A DNA stretch of 24,941 nt from NCBI GenBank assembly GCA_041670885.1, contig JBAXYJ010000010.1:1-24941 (forward strand). The letters run 5' to 3'. Positions 24,455-24,941 of the stretch are shown here, piece after piece. The stretch's first letter is position 1. The number at the start of each line of letters is the position of its first letter. The notes beneath the pieces were generated by a model, which did not search any database, was not told the origin of the DNA, and was given only the letters and a program-made list of their open reading frames with translations. The position numbers and the translations under genes are program-made. Source of the stretch: JAJBWD01 sp041670885 (lineage in GTDB: Bacteria > Bacillota > Clostridia > Clostridiales > Clostridiaceae).

Positions 24455-24941
24455 TGGAACGTTTAAGAAGAACCATGATGTTTGTTCCCGGCAACAATCC
24501 CGGAATGCTTAAGGATGCAGGAATTTATGGGGCAGATTCACTAATGTTTGACCTGGAGGATTCAGTTACAGTTTCCGAAAAGGATGCAGCCAGATTTTTA
24601 GTTTACAATGCCATAAAGACAATAGATTATGGTGATACAGAAATAGTTGTCAGAATTAACAGTCTTGATAGTCCATTTGGAAGAGAAGACATTGAAGCTT
24701 TAGTGAGAGCCGGTGTTGATGTAATCAGACTTCCAAAAACTGAGTCAAAAGAAGATATACTGGCTGTGGAAGCTGCAATTTACCAGGCAGAAAGAAAAAT
24801 CGGACGTGTTGCAGGAAGCACAAAAATGATGGCAGCTATTGAAGGCGCTGCGGGAATAGTAAATGCAAATTCAATTGCAGCATCAAGCAAAAGGCTTATT
24901 GGAATTGCACTTGGTGCAGAGGATTACGTAACAAGCCTTAA
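24454..24941 (+). CDS. citE: Citrate lyase beta subunit (citryl-ACP lyase), cut by the window end
   Basis: The first 162 codons of CitE are present; the 3' end lies outside the window. The enzyme splits citryl-ACP into acetyl-ACP and oxaloacetate. The TIM-barrel family start LRRTMMFVPGNNPGML, the DSLMFDLEDSV segment with the metal-binding acidic residues, VVRINSLDSPFG, VIRLPKTES and AAIEGAAGIVNA are all typical. It starts at the ATG overlapping the citD stop. citF and the maturation genes (citC, citX, citG) would be expected downstream. Confidence 0.95.
   Translation, partial: MERLRRTMMFVPGNNPGMLKDAGIYGADSLMFDLEDSVTVSEKDAARFLVYNAIKTIDYGDTEIVVRINSLDSPFGREDIEALVRAGVDVIRLPKTESKEDILAVEAAIYQAERKIGRVAGSTKMMAAIEGAAGIVNANSIAASSKRLIGIALGAEDYVTSL

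Noticed and set aside
1..24941. CRISPR arrays, prophage, insertion sequences, restriction or toxin-antitoxin genes
   Set aside because: No regularly spaced repeats and no gene with such a signature were found on either strand.

Overview
The window looks like chromosomal DNA from a low-GC Gram-positive anaerobe, most probably Clostridium sensu lato. The coding DNA is AT-rich with A/T-ending codons, strong AAGGAGG-type ribosome sites and compact hairpin-plus-T-tract terminators. The genes are clostridial-type housekeeping and anaerobic-metabolism genes: SecA/RF2, an FMN riboswitch with RibU, ferredoxin-type membrane proteins and citrate lyase. No transposase, integrase, phage gene or CRISPR array is visible.

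Region 1 (1-5,100). The window opens inside a GC-richer, structured, apparently non-coding RNA that ends at a terminator. On the minus strand follows the long-form ribosome hibernation factor hpf. Diverging from it is a MATE-family exporter broken by a one-base deletion in a T tract. Next, on the minus strand, come an M29 aminopeptidase and cysS.

Region 2 (5,160-10,730). secA and prfB are probably co-transcribed; prfB carries the classic in-frame UGA with +1 frameshift. They are followed by a phosphate permease (Pit) with its DUF47/PhoU-like partner. A bidirectional terminator closes the block.

Region 3 (10,730-16,820). A membrane-anchored M28 zinc peptidase diverges from the RNA-binding factor tex. 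An FMN riboswitch and terminator then control the riboflavin importer ribU. Facing it is a tightly overlapping tsaE-tsaB-rimI operon (tRNA t6A synthesis and S18 acetylation).

Region 4 (16,820-20,180). An exported ZnuA/TroA-fold-like protein that lacks the metal-binding histidines is followed 11 bp later by a CBS-CBS-ACT regulator, then tRNA-Trp(CCA). Just behind the tRNA is a two-gene cassette: a polyferredoxin-type membrane protein and a PadR repressor. It is preceded by two abutting 15-bp palindromes (probable operator). It is bracketed by two almost identical 35-bp direct repeats, which are also the terminators of the tRNA and of the cassette. This is the most unusual architecture in the window.

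Region 5 (20,180-24,941). A long untranslated leader precedes aconitase and a eukaryote-type NADP isocitrate dehydrogenase. A composite double hairpin and a short gene remnant follow, then citD and the start of citE (cut by the window end). Together these genes put citrate at a branch point: aconitase/IDH lead to 2-oxoglutarate and glutamate, while citrate lyase splits citrate to acetate and oxaloacetate.

I do not see a complete, clearly new defence or mobile system. The best candidates for undescribed biology are the repeat-bounded PadR/ferredoxin cassette, the ligand-less ZnuA-like protein with its CBS-ACT partner, and the two possibly related structured RNA regions (start of window and aconitase leader).
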